Below, piece after piece: positions 19,445 to 28,012 of a stretch of 64,000 nucleotides of DNA; positions within the stretch are counted from its first letter, which is position 1, and the number at the start of each line of letters is the position of its first letter. A model generated the notes under the pieces. The model had not been told where the DNA came from, made no database searches, and saw only the letters and a list, made by a program, of their open reading frames with translations. The stretch covers positions 164,121 to 228,120 of the forward strand of contig DFXM01000039.1 of NCBI GenBank assembly GCA_002381695.1. Direction: 5' to 3'. The DNA comes from Clostridium sp. UBA4108. Lineage in GTDB: Bacteria > Bacillota > Clostridia > Clostridiales > Clostridiaceae. Both the position numbers and the translations under genes were made by a program.

Positions 19445-19597
19445 GGAGAAAATATAGATACATTGTATAATTAAGGCAATAGATATATGTGTGTATAAAA
19501 GAAATATTATGAGTTTTATCATAAAGTAGTTATAAAATTTCATTAAGAGTAGAAAATAACTAAGTGAAACTAAAAACTTTTTAAGGAGTGAAAGTTA

Positions 19598-20179
19598 ATG
19601 GACAAAAATAAACTTAGTTATTATAAAAATAAATTGCTTAAGGAAAAGCAAGAGATAAATGAAGTAATGAAAAACATGGAAAACAATTTTACCAATGCTC
19701 CTTTAAACATGAGAAGTTCTGAACTATCTTATTATGATAATGATATGGGCGATATAGCTGGAGATTTAGTAGACCTTGAAATAGGGATGGCCCTTGAAAA
19801 AAATGAAGAAGACATAAGAGGAAAAATAGACTTAGCATTGCAAAGCATTGATAAGGGGACCTATGGCATATGTAAATGTTGTGGAAAAGAAATACCAATG
19901 GAAAGGCTCCAAGTTATCCCATATGCACAGTGTTGCGTTAAGTGCCAAAATAATATGCATAAAGACCTGCATGATGGTGTGGTTAAAAGACCTATAGAAG
20001 AAGAAGTTATAGGAACACCATTTTATAAAGATAGTGAATTTTCTATAGAGGATACTTATGAAAAATTAAGTGATTTTAATGATATAGAAAATACCTATGA
20101 ATACTATGAAGATGAACCAGAATATGTAGATCAGATGGATTTAATTAGTAATGAACAATATAAAAATAGCTTAAGTTAA
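19598..20179 (+). CDS. TraR/DksA-type zinc-finger protein, YteA-like
   Basis: A 193-residue protein of the DksA/TraR superfamily, YteA branch common in spore-forming Firmicutes. A helical N-terminal half (YYKNKLLKEKQEINEVMKNM) is followed by the zinc site CKCCGKEIPMERLQVIPYAQ-CCVKC, with two Cys pairs at about residues 91-94 and 112-115. The C-terminal tail is acidic and YE-rich. DksA proteins act on RNA polymerase; the role of the YteA branch is not established. AAGGAGTGA precedes the ATG. Confidence 0.85.
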   Translation: MDKNKLSYYKNKLLKEKQEINEVMKNMENNFTNAPLNMRSSELSYYDNDMGDIAGDLVDLEIGMALEKNEEDIRGKIDLALQSIDKGTYGICKCCGKEIPMERLQVIPYAQCCVKCQNNMHKDLHDGVVKRPIEEEVIGTPFYKDSEFSIEDTYEKLSDFNDIENTYEYYEDEPEYVDQMDLISNEQYKNSLS

Positions 20180-20190
20180 TAGAGTGTTTT

Positions 20191-20222
20191 ATATATGTGA
20201 TAGATTAATCTATCACATATAT
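20191..20222. repeat. Perfect 32-bp palindrome upstream of lspA
   Basis: ATATATGTGATAGATT is followed directly by its exact reverse complement, with no loop. It lies 11 bp after the stop codon of the zinc-finger gene and ends 23 bp before the lspA start. No U-tract follows on either strand, so it is not a standard terminator; an operator or a transcript-end hairpin are both possible. Confidence 0.7.
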
Positions 20223-20245
20223 TGTTAATAATAGGGGGAGAGGCT

Positions 20246-20698
20246 TTGATTTTAGAGGTAATTATAATATTTTTTGGTCTTTTAATTGATAGACTTAGTA
20301 AACTTTGGGCAATTAGTGCGTTAAAAGGTAATGAAGGGATAACTATTATTAAGGATTTTTTTGCCTTTGAATACTTAGAAAATAGAGGAGCAGCTTTTGG
20401 TATACTTCAAAATAAACTTTGGTTATTTGTGATAATTACATCAGTGGTCGTAATAGGAATGATTTACTATATATTAGTACACAAACCTAAGTTTATATTG
20501 ACAAAAGTGTCCATGGCAATGATAATTGCAGGTGCATTAGGAAATCTTATAGATAGGGTTTACTATAAGTATGTGGTGGATTTCATTTTAGTTCACTATA
20601 GTGATGTGTACTATTTTCCAACTTTTAATGTGGCAGATATGCTAGTATGTGTTGGAGTGTTTTTATTATTAATATGTATTTTAAAGGACGAGATTTAA
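20246..20698 (+). CDS. lspA: Lipoprotein signal peptidase LspA
   Basis: A 150-residue inner-membrane aspartyl protease (type II signal peptidase) that removes signal peptides from prolipoproteins such as the MetQ-type lipoprotein in this window. It has four membrane segments. The catalytic aspartates are visible in GALGNLIDRV and FNVADMLV. I chose TTG 20246 because GGGGGAGAGG lies at good spacing and the protein then begins MILEVII; an earlier in-frame TTG is inside the palindrome. Its stop overlaps the next start (TAATG). Confidence 0.95.
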   Translation: MILEVIIIFFGLLIDRLSKLWAISALKGNEGITIIKDFFAFEYLENRGAAFGILQNKLWLFVIITSVVVIGMIYYILVHKPKFILTKVSMAMIIAGALGNLIDRVYYKYVVDFILVHYSDVYYFPTFNVADMLVCVGVFLLLICILKDEI

Positions 20699-21612
20699 TG
20701 AAGGTAGAGCAATATATAGTAGATGAAACAAATGTAAACAAAAGATTAGATTTATTTTTAAGTGAAAGTATTAAGGATGTATCTAGGTCTTATGTGCAAG
20801 GACTTATAGAGAAAGAAAATATTAGAGTTAATGACAGAATTAAAAAGAGTAATTATAAATTAAAAAATGGCGATAGAATACAAGTTGAATTCCATGAACC
20901 TGTAGAATTACAGGTAGAAGCTGAGAATATTCCATTAGATATTATCTATGAAGATAGAGATATAATAGTTATAAATAAACCGCAGGATATGGTAGTTCAT
21001 CCTGCCCCAGGAAATTACACTGGAACCTTGGTTAATGGCCTTTTATATCACTGTAATGACTTGTCAGGGATCAATGGGGTTATCCGTCCTGGAATTGTTC
21101 ATAGAATTGATAAGGACACCTCAGGGGTACTAGTGATTGCAAAGAGTGATGTTGCTCATAATTCACTAGCAGAGCAATTAAAAGAACATACTATGAGAAG
21201 AACCTATTATGCTTTGGTAGAGGGAATTATAAAGGCAGATGAGGGAACTATACAGACCAATATAGGTAGACACCCTATAGAGAGAGTAAAAATGGCTGTG
21301 GTAAGGGATGGGAAAGAGGCTATAACACACTATAAGGTATTAGAGAGATTTAAAAATAATACCTTAGTACAATGTAATTTAGAGACTGGAAGAACCCATC
21401 AAATTAGAGTTCACATGGCATATATTAATCACCCATTAGTAGGAGATAGTGTGTATGGATATAAAAAACAAAGATTTAAACTACAAGGTCAAGCATTACA
21501 TGCTAAAAATTTAGGCTTTATTCACCCAACAAAGGGAGAATATGTTGAATTTGATTCTAAGTTACCAAAATATTTTAATGAAATTTTGGAAAAATTAAGA
21601 AATGAGATTTAG
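20698..21612 (+). CDS. RluD-family 23S rRNA pseudouridine synthase
   Basis: A 304-residue RluA/RluD-type pseudouridine synthase, YlyB-like by position after lspA. The N-terminal S4 domain (RLDLFLSESIKDVSRSYVQG) precedes the catalytic domain with HRIDKDTSGVLVIAK, whose Asp is the nucleophile, and ETGRTHQIRVHMAYINHPL. It converts specific uridines of 23S rRNA to pseudouridine; the exact target sites cannot be told. The ATG overlaps the lspA stop by one base and AAAGGACG lies upstream, giving a coupled pair. Confidence 0.93.
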   Translation: MKVEQYIVDETNVNKRLDLFLSESIKDVSRSYVQGLIEKENIRVNDRIKKSNYKLKNGDRIQVEFHEPVELQVEAENIPLDIIYEDRDIIVINKPQDMVVHPAPGNYTGTLVNGLLYHCNDLSGINGVIRPGIVHRIDKDTSGVLVIAKSDVAHNSLAEQLKEHTMRRTYYALVEGIIKADEGTIQTNIGRHPIERVKMAVVRDGKEAITHYKVLERFKNNTLVQCNLETGRTHQIRVHMAYINHPLVGDSVYGYKKQRFKLQGQALHAKNLGFIHPTKGEYVEFDSKLPKYFNEILEKLRNEI

Positions 21613-21621
21613 GAGGGTATT

Positions 21622-22161
21622 ATGGAGTTAAAATCTGTGCTTTTAGATGATAAGGCAATAAAGAGGACTTTAACAAGGATTTCACATGAAATTATAGAAA
21701 AAAATAAGGGCGTAGAAAATTTAGTTCTTATAGGTATTAAGAGTAGAGGAATTCCTATAGCTAATAGAGTTGCTGAGCTTATATATATGTTTGAAGGTAA
21801 GAAAGTTGAAGTTGGAAGTGTTGATATTACTTTATATAGAGACGATTTAACCACACTATCTAATCAACCTACCATTAATAGTAAAGAGTTAGGTGTAGAT
21901 GTAAAAGATAAGAAAATAATTTTAGTAGATGATGTATTATATACAGGCAGAACAGCAAGAGCGGCAATAGAGGCTGTAATGGATAATGGAAGACCACAAA
22001 TGATACAATTAGCTGTACTAGTTGATAGAGGGCATAGAGAATTACCAATTAGAGCTGATTATGTAGGGAAAAATATTCCAACCTCTAAAAAAGAAATAGT
22101 AAGTGTAAAAGTACAAGAGATTGATGGAACGGATAGTGTAAAATTATTCTGTAATGAGTAG
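21622..22161 (+). CDS. pyrR: Bifunctional pyr regulatory protein/uracil phosphoribosyltransferase PyrR
   Basis: A 179-residue PyrR with the PRPP-binding loop [17 protein letters not shown] at about residues 97-113. In family members it binds pyr mRNA in response to UMP and attenuates transcription, and has weak uracil phosphoribosyltransferase activity. The gene lies 9 bp after the pseudouridine synthase with AGGAGGG, so it is co-transcribed. No pyr biosynthesis genes or PyrR-type attenuator are next to it, so it would act in trans. Confidence 0.95.
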   Translation: MELKSVLLDDKAIKRTLTRISHEIIEKNKGVENLVLIGIKSRGIPIANRVAELIYMFEGKKVEVGSVDITLYRDDLTTLSNQPTINSKELGVDVKDKKIILVDDVLYTGRTARAAIEAVMDNGRPQMIQLAVLVDRGHRELPIRADYVGKNIPTSKKEIVSVKVQEIDGTDSVKLFCNE

Positions 22162-22171
22162 GAGAGAGAAT

Positions 22172-23281
22172 ATGTATAATATAATTGCAACTACTACCTT
22201 TGGTATAGAAGCTATAACTGCTAAAGAACTTAAAGAACTTGGTTATGATGATTTAAAGGTAGAAAATGGGAAAGTGACTTTTCAAGGAGATGAGATGGAT
22301 ATTGCTATTTGTAATATTCATTTAAGAACTGCAGAGAGAGTATTTATTCAGATGGCTGAATTTAAGGCTACATCTTTTGAAGAGCTATTTCAAGGGGCAA
22401 AGGCTGTGGATTGGGGAGAATTAATACCAGTAGATGGAAAGATGCATATTATAGGTAAGTCAGTGAAATCTCAACTTCATAGTGTGCCTGACTGTCAATC
22501 CATAGTTAAAAAAGCTGTAGTAGAGAAAATGAAGGAAAAATATAATACAAATTGGTTTAGTGAAGAGGGACCTGTATATAAAATTGAAGTGGGAATTTTA
22601 AAAGATGTGGTTACATTAGCTATAGACACTTCAGGAGTAGGATTACATAAAAGAGGATATAGAGAAAATGCAGGTGGTGCTCCGTTAAAGGAAACTTTAG
22701 CAGCAGCTTTGATATTAATTTCAAAGTATGATGGAGATAGAGTTTTATTAGATCCTTTCTGTGGATCAGGTACAATTCCTATAGAAGCTGCTATGATAGC
22801 TAAAAATATAGCTCCTGGAGTTAATAGACATTTTGTCAGTGAAACATGGCCAAGTTTTAGCAGTGATATATGGCAGCAAGTAAGAGAAGGTGCCAAGAGA
22901 GCTGTCAATGAAAAGGATATAATAATACAAGGCTCAGACATAGACGGAAGAGTATTAAGGACAGCAATGGACAACGCAAAAAAAGCTGGTGTAGATAAAT
23001 ACATAACCTTTCAAAAGCTGCCAATGCAGTCAGTAAGCTCTAAAAAGAAAAGAGGAATAATAATTACTAATCCTCCTTATGGAGAGAGACTTTTAGAGGA
23101 AGAAGAAATAAGAATTCTATATAAAGACTTTTATAAAATGTATTCTAATCTAAATGACTGGTCTTGTTACATACTCACATCCTTTAGCGATTTTGAAAAG
23201 ACTTTTGGATTAAAAGCAAATAAAAATAGAAAATTATATAATGGTAGAATTCAATGCTACTATTATCAGTATAACATTTAA
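22172..23281 (+). CDS. THUMP-domain class I rRNA methyltransferase (RlmL/YpsC type)
   Basis: A 369-residue SAM-dependent N2-guanine rRNA methyltransferase of the YpsC/RlmL N-terminal type. A THUMP domain (about residues 45-150) precedes the Rossmann methylase with LLDPFCGSGTIPIEAAM (motif I) and the catalytic NPPYG motif in GIIITNPPYGERL. The target is probably 23S rRNA, as in RlmL. I chose ATG 22172 because GGAGAGAGAA is well placed; an earlier ATG overlapping pyrR is in the same frame six codons upstream. A weak hairpin (TAAATAAAG / CTTTATTTA) follows the stop. Confidence 0.9.
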   Translation: MYNIIATTTFGIEAITAKELKELGYDDLKVENGKVTFQGDEMDIAICNIHLRTAERVFIQMAEFKATSFEELFQGAKAVDWGELIPVDGKMHIIGKSVKSQLHSVPDCQSIVKKAVVEKMKEKYNTNWFSEEGPVYKIEVGILKDVVTLAIDTSGVGLHKRGYRENAGGAPLKETLAAALILISKYDGDRVLLDPFCGSGTIPIEAAMIAKNIAPGVNRHFVSETWPSFSSDIWQQVREGAKRAVNEKDIIIQGSDIDGRVLRTAMDNAKKAGVDKYITFQKLPMQSVSSKKKRGIIITNPPYGERLLEEEEIRILYKDFYKMYSNLNDWSCYILTSFSDFEKTFGLKANKNRKLYNGRIQCYYYQYNI

Positions 23282-23303
23282 ATAAAGTGCAAGCGCTTTA
23301 TTT

Positions 23304-23530
23304 AGAGAATTGCAACGGTCCGTTGCAGTGAATCGCTCACTTCGGTCGCTAGTGAATTGCAACTTACAGTTGCAGTGAACCATTCGCTCCGCTGATACTT
23401 TTACCGTGGCAAAAGCATCTTTCATAACGTAGTGATTAACTCTCTGAGAACAACGTGAGCAATTCACTGTGAAGGAAGTGAACACTTCTCTGTGCCTGTG
23501 GCACAATTCACTGCGACCTTAGGGAGCAAT
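23304..23530. repeat. Cluster of small hairpin repeats (mosaic intergenic element)
   Basis: This gene-free stretch of the 332-bp gap is visibly richer in G+C than its neighbours and is a chain of short perfect inverted repeats. Two copies of GAATTGCAAC-N5-GTTGCAGTGAA are at 23307-23332 and 23354-23379, with the same stems and different 5-base loops. Further hairpins are TCACT/AGTGA (23337-23355), GAAGTG-AA-CACTTC (23475-23488) and TGTGCC-TGT-GGCACA (23491-23505). The motif AATTCACTG and its complement recur several times. No protein-like reading frame makes sense here. It looks like a repetitive intergenic element of unknown type. Confidence 0.75.
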
Positions 23531-23551
23531 TATCTAAATAAGATGTCAATT

Positions 23552-23607
23552 AAAAAAACCTCTCTTAAATCTAGATATTATATATCTGTAGTCTAAGAGA
23601 GGTTTTA
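23552..23607 (-). terminator. Intrinsic terminator for the NFACT gene
   Basis: On the minus strand, AACCTCTCTTA and TAAGAGAGGTT pair across a 30-nt internal region that can form its own AT-rich hairpin, and the stem is followed by seven Ts. It ends the leftward NFACT transcript; on the plus strand the T-run is shorter. Confidence 0.85.
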
Positions 23608-23613
23608 AAGATT

Positions 23614-25359
23614 TTATATCTCTTTTAATTCTAAATTTTCAGGATCTACATACATAGTTTTGTTAGTGTAATAGATTACCATACCAGGTTTGCCCTTATT
23701 AATTTTTTTAACATTTCTAATTTCCGTATAGTCCACTGGTATCTTGGTGGAATTTTTCCCTTTACTGTAATAGGCAGCTAGAATAGCGCCCTCTAAAAGT
23801 GTGCTATCTGGTACATTTCCAGTATTTTTTATAATTACATGAGAACCAGGTATGTTTTTAGTATGAAGCCATATATCGTTATTGTGAGCAAATTTTAAGG
23901 TTAAATAATCATTTTGAATATTATTTTTACCCACATAGATGTCTATTCCATCACTAGAGATAAAGTGTAATGGCTTAGATGGCTTATCTTTTTTGTTTTT
24001 CATAGATTTTTTAAAGGCAATATAGCCTGTTTCTATCAATTCATTTTTTATATCTTCTAATTCTCTATAATTATCGGCATTTTCTATATTTGATAGTACG
24101 GACTGTAAATATTCTTCTTCTTCTTTTGCTAATTGAATCTGAACTACTGCATTCTCTTCAGATTTTTTTAATTTATTATATTTTTTAAAATATTTTTGGG
24201 CATTTTCTGAAGGAGTTTTATTTTCATCTAAAGGTATGGTTATATATTCACCTTCCTCACTATAGTAGTTTAAGGCATCTATATTAGAGTCTCCCTTTTT
24301 TATATTATATATATTTGCAGTAATTAGTTCACCGTAGAGATTGTATTTTTGCTTTTCATTACATTCCTCTAAGGTATTATTTAATATATTAAGTTTTTTC
24401 TCAACTCTATCTAGATTAGTATTAACTAGCTTTTGCATATCAGAGCTTTTATTTTGAAGCCTGCTAGCTTTATCTTTTTCATGATAAAAATTTTCTATAA
24501 GCTCACTAGGAGATGAAAAATTAGCTGTATTAGCACCTATATGGGTTAAATAGGTTAGAGGTACACAATGAAAATCCATTAGGTTATTATTTAAACTGTA
24601 ACTATTTAGTGCATAATTATATTTACTTAAATCCAAGAAAAAATTCTTAGTGTGGTTATATATATCTTCAAGGTTATTCATACTAAACTCTATAGGAGTG
24701 TTTTTTATTCTATAATATAGTTCTTTTGAAAGAGGAATACTAACACCATCAAAAATTTTAGAAAAAAGCTTTTCATCCAGAGATTTTTCCCCATAGCACT
24801 CTATTACTTTAGTCATAAAATTTTCATAGGAACAGGTAAATCCATTTAATTTATTGCTTTCAGGTGGATATATATAATTTACACCAGGATATAGAACACG
24901 ATAACTATTAATATCCGAAGTTATATGCTTTATACAATCTATAATGGCATTATCTCGTTTTCTTACCAGTGTAATATTGCTATGTCTTCCCATTATTTCA
25001 ACAATAAGTGTATATACACTATCGAAGCCTAAATCATCAGTGCTTTCAAAGTCTAACAATAATATTCTATCATTATTCAGTTGCTCTATATTAGTTAAAA
25101 CAGCAGTATTTAAATACTTTCTAAGAACCATGCAGAACATAGGAGCTTTTAGCGGATTTTCCTTAGAAGAATCTATAAAATTCACTCTGGGATAAGAGGC
25201 ATTAGCACTTAGTAATAGTTTTTTAGATTTTCTATTTACTTTAAAACTTAAGATAATTTCATCTTTCTCAGGTTGGTTTATTTTATCTATTCTACAATTA
25301 ATAACTTCATTTTTTATCTCATGGGCCAAGGAACCCAAGAATATTCCATCTAATGGCAT
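23614..25359 (-). CDS. rqcH: NFACT family protein (Rqc2 homologue RqcH / fibronectin-binding-like)
   Basis: A 581-residue NFACT protein. Bacterial RqcH binds stalled 50S subunits and adds alanine tails that mark nascent chains for degradation; older annotations call it fibronectin-binding protein. Seen here: the NFACT-N domain (MPLDGIFLGSLAHEIKNEV, then RPKxNF-like RVNFIDSS), a central helical coiled-coil part (about residues 290-430) and the NFACT-R domain with NDIWLHTKNIPGSHVIIKN. I chose ATG 25359 (MPLDG, AAAGGGTGA upstream). ylmH, which acts in the same rescue pathway, is also in the window. Confidence 0.92.
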   Translation of the reverse strand: MPLDGIFLGSLAHEIKNEVINCRIDKINQPEKDEIILSFKVNRKSKKLLLSANASYPRVNFIDSSKENPLKAPMFCMVLRKYLNTAVLTNIEQLNNDRILLLDFESTDDLGFDSVYTLIVEIMGRHSNITLVRKRDNAIIDCIKHITSDINSYRVLYPGVNYIYPPESNKLNGFTCSYENFMTKVIECYGEKSLDEKLFSKIFDGVSIPLSKELYYRIKNTPIEFSMNNLEDIYNHTKNFFLDLSKYNYALNSYSLNNNLMDFHCVPLTYLTHIGANTANFSSPSELIENFYHEKDKASRLQNKSSDMQKLVNTNLDRVEKKLNILNNTLEECNEKQKYNLYGELITANIYNIKKGDSNIDALNYYSEEGEYITIPLDENKTPSENAQKYFKKYNKLKKSEENAVVQIQLAKEEEEYLQSVLSNIENADNYRELEDIKNELIETGYIAFKKSMKNKKDKPSKPLHFISSDGIDIYVGKNNIQNDYLTLKFAHNNDIWLHTKNIPGSHVIIKNTGNVPDSTLLEGAILAAYYSKGKNSTKIPVDYTEIRNVKKINKGKPGMVIYYTNKTMYVDPENLELKEI

Positions 25360-25530
25360 ATAAATCACCCTTTCTGTTTTTATAAATCCTGTCCATTGAA
25401 GGGCCATCAATAGGATTTATTTATAGTATATCATTAAACATAGATTTATAAAATAAATGAAAACATATATTACAAAGTGTAATCAAGTGATATATTAATA
25501 ATATGAATAATTATATATGGAGGGGTATAT

Positions 25531-26358
25531 TTGAAAAAATTATGTTTTACTAAAATGCATGGTGCGGGAAATGACTTTATTGTCATTGAGGATTTAAATA
25601 ATATGCATGAGGACTTATCTAATTTGGCTAAAAAACTTTGTCATAGAAACTTTGGAATAGGAGCAGATGGTATATTAGTAGTTAAAAATAGTGACAAGGC
25701 TCAGGTTCAAATGATAATAATTAATGCAGATGGATCTGTTGCATCTATGTGTGGAAATGGATTAAGATGCTTTGTTAAGTATGTGTTTGATAATGGAATA
25801 GTTAAGGGTAATGAAGTTACAGTTGAAACTGGAGATGGAATAAAAACCTGTTACATAAATGAGGATGATGAGAAAGCTATAAGTATTACAGTAAATATGG
25901 GTGAATATACTTTTGAACCAACATTAATACCAGCCAATACTAATGAACCTATAATTCAAAAGAATATAGTGGCAAATAATGAGGAATATATAATAAGTAC
26001 TCTGCTTCTAGGGGTGCCACATACTATAATTTTAGGGAAGTTAGATAGTTTTAGTGTAATAGAGGGAGAAGCTATTGAACATCATGAATTGTTTCCAAAG
26101 GGAACTAATGTTAACTTCTGTGAAGTTAAATCTAAAGATGAGATTTGTGTCAAGACCTGGGAGAGGGGCGTAGGAGCAACTATGGCATGTGGTACAGGAT
26201 CCTGCGCATCAGTAGTAGTATGTAATAAATTAAATTTAGTAAATTCTAATGTGAAAGTAAGTGTGCCAGGTGGTTGTTTAGAGGTAGAGGTTGATTCCAA
26301 TGTAGTTTATATGACTGGAGATGCACAAATTACCTTTAAAGGAGAAATAGAATTATAG
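25531..26358 (+). CDS. dapF: Diaminopimelate epimerase DapF
   Basis: A 275-residue PLP-independent epimerase that converts LL- to meso-diaminopimelate, the substrate of the MurE encoded upstream and of lysine synthesis. The two catalytic cysteines are in SMCGNGLRCF and MACGTGSCAS. The conserved start KMHGAGNDFIVI is intact. Start is TTG with GGAGGGG upstream. It stands alone between the leftward NFACT gene and its own terminator. Confidence 0.97.
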   Translation: MKKLCFTKMHGAGNDFIVIEDLNNMHEDLSNLAKKLCHRNFGIGADGILVVKNSDKAQVQMIIINADGSVASMCGNGLRCFVKYVFDNGIVKGNEVTVETGDGIKTCYINEDDEKAISITVNMGEYTFEPTLIPANTNEPIIQKNIVANNEEYIISTLLLGVPHTIILGKLDSFSVIEGEAIEHHELFPKGTNVNFCEVKSKDEICVKTWERGVGATMACGTGSCASVVVCNKLNLVNSNVKVSVPGGCLEVEVDSNVVYMTGDAQITFKGEIEL

Positions 26359-26366
26359 ACTAAATT

Positions 26367-26402
26367 AAAAGATTCACTTTAAATAAAGTGAGTCTTTTTT
26401 AT
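26367..26402 (+). terminator. Intrinsic terminator after dapF
   Basis: AAAAGATTCACTTT pairs with AAAGTGAGTCTTTT around AAAT (one G-T pair), followed by a T-run. Confidence 0.88.
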
Positions 26403-26500
26403 TGGAAATAATTAAATATATGTTTAAAAATATAAAATATGTAAATAAATAAGATAAATAGGACAAATAGAATAAATAGGATATTTTATGGTGGTGGCAC

Positions 26501-28012
26501 ATGGATAATTTTGTAGATTTAGATATGATTAAGATAAACAAGGAATCCTTAGAGTTAGTACCCAAGGAATTATGTGAAAAGTATACTATATTTCCCTATA
26601 ACGTATTAGATAATACACTATATATTATTGCTTATAAAAAGCCATTATCAGATGTTTTGATTAAGATTAGATTTATATCAAAAAAATCTGTAGATATAGT
26701 GTATGGAGATAAAGATCAAATAGATAGATATATAGAAATACATTATGAGGATTTATATAGAAATGAAGCCTTAAGGGATATGATAGAAGGGGATATATTA
26801 TTTGCAGAAAGTCAAGTTCTTGATAATATAACAGGACCTATAATATCTTTAGTAGATTCCATTATTGGAAATGCTATCTTAAAGGAAGCTAGTGATATAC
26901 ACATAGAGCCCTTTAAGATAAATGGTATTGTTAGATATAGAATAGATGGAGTTTTAAATACCGTTGATACCATACCTAAAAATACCTATGATTTGTTATG
27001 TGCTAGGATAAAAATTATGAGTCATATGGATATAGCTTGTAAATTTAACCCTCAAAGTGGAAATTTTTCTAAAGATTTTTCAGGTATCAATTTAGACTTT
27101 AGAGTATCAACATTGCCAACTATCCATGGAGAAAAAATTGTTATTAGAATTTTAAGAAAGGATTTAAATATTCTAAATGTAGATAATTTGGGTTTTTCAA
27201 AAGTTCATAGTGAAGTTTTAAAAAATATTCTTGGATATAATCAAGGATTAATTCTAATAACTGGACCCACAGGTAGTGGAAAGAGCACAACAATATACTC
27301 TCTAATCAAAGAAATCAATAAAGGTGAAAAAAATATAGTTACTATGGAAGAACCAGTGGAGTATGAAATTCCAGGGGTTAATCAAGTAAATTTATCAAGG
27401 CAGGGAAAATTAACTTTTTCAAACATATTAAAAAGCGTGCTCAGACAAGATCCCGATGTGATAATGGTGGGAGAAATCATAGATAAAGATACTGCAGAAA
27501 TTGCTATTAAAGCTGCATTTACAGGTCATTTAGTACTTACTACCCTACATACTTCAGATGCCAGTGGGGCAATAAATAGGTTAGTGGATATGGGAATACC
27601 TAATCATTTGATCAAGGATGCACTGACAGTAGTTATAGCACAAAGGTTATGCAGAAAAATATGTGACGCATGTAGAGTAGAGTACATTTCTAATGAAGAA
27701 GAAGTCAAGCTCCTGGACTTGAGAGAAAATGTAACTTTATATAAGGGGTTAGGGTGTCGTAAATGCAACAATACAGGATATAAAGGAAGAACTATTAGTT
27801 ATGAAATTATATTAATTAATGATTTAATAAAAGAAAAAGTCATACATGGATTTAGTTCAGAACTTAAAAAAGTAGCTATAGAAAATGGAATGGTCACATT
27901 AAGTGATAATTTTAAAAATCTAGTACTAGATGGAATTACAACTGTGAATGAATATAAAAGCAATATTCAAATATTCAATATGGAGGGAGCTCAACTTAAC
28001 TATGAACTATAA
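26501..28012 (+). CDS. pilB: Type IV pilus assembly ATPase PilB (GspE family)
   Basis: A 503-residue secretion ATPase that powers pilus or pseudopilus extension. An N-terminal N1E-like domain (about 1-110) is followed by the ATPase core: ASDIHIEPF, Walker A GPTGSGKST at about residue 255, the Asp box (ITMEEPVEY-like TMEEPVEYEIPGVNQ), Walker B PDVIMVGEI and TTLHTSDASGAINRL. A zinc knuckle follows (CRKICDACR and CRKCNNTGYKGR). The start ATG has GGTGGTGG ahead. It opens a nine-gene operon with overlapping reading frames. Confidence 0.95.
   Translation: MDNFVDLDMIKINKESLELVPKELCEKYTIFPYNVLDNTLYIIAYKKPLSDVLIKIRFISKKSVDIVYGDKDQIDRYIEIHYEDLYRNEALRDMIEGDILFAESQVLDNITGPIISLVDSIIGNAILKEASDIHIEPFKINGIVRYRIDGVLNTVDTIPKNTYDLLCARIKIMSHMDIACKFNPQSGNFSKDFSGINLDFRVSTLPTIHGEKIVIRILRKDLNILNVDNLGFSKVHSEVLKNILGYNQGLILITGPTGSGKSTTIYSLIKEINKGEKNIVTMEEPVEYEIPGVNQVNLSRQGKLTFSNILKSVLRQDPDVIMVGEIIDKDTAEIAIKAAFTGHLVLTTLHTSDASGAINRLVDMGIPNHLIKDALTVVIAQRLCRKICDACRVEYISNEEEVKLLDLRENVTLYKGLGCRKCNNTGYKGRTISYEIILINDLIKEKVIHGFSSELKKVAIENGMVTLSDNFKNLVLDGITTVNEYKSNIQIFNMEGAQLNYEL

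Noticed and set aside
20191..20222. Possible CRP-type site (TGTGA...TCACA) in the palindrome
   Set aside because: The half sites are separated by 12 bp instead of 6 bp and the dyad is far longer than a CRP site; kept only as an unexplained palindrome.
21600..21625. PyrR-dependent attenuator before pyrR
   Set aside because: Only 9 bp separate pyrR from the upstream gene and no anti-terminator or binding loop is visible.
23234..23506. 90-codon minus-strand frame across the hairpin-repeat patch
   Set aside because: It runs through inverted repeats and into the end of the methyltransferase gene; the translation is low-complexity and lacks a plausible start.
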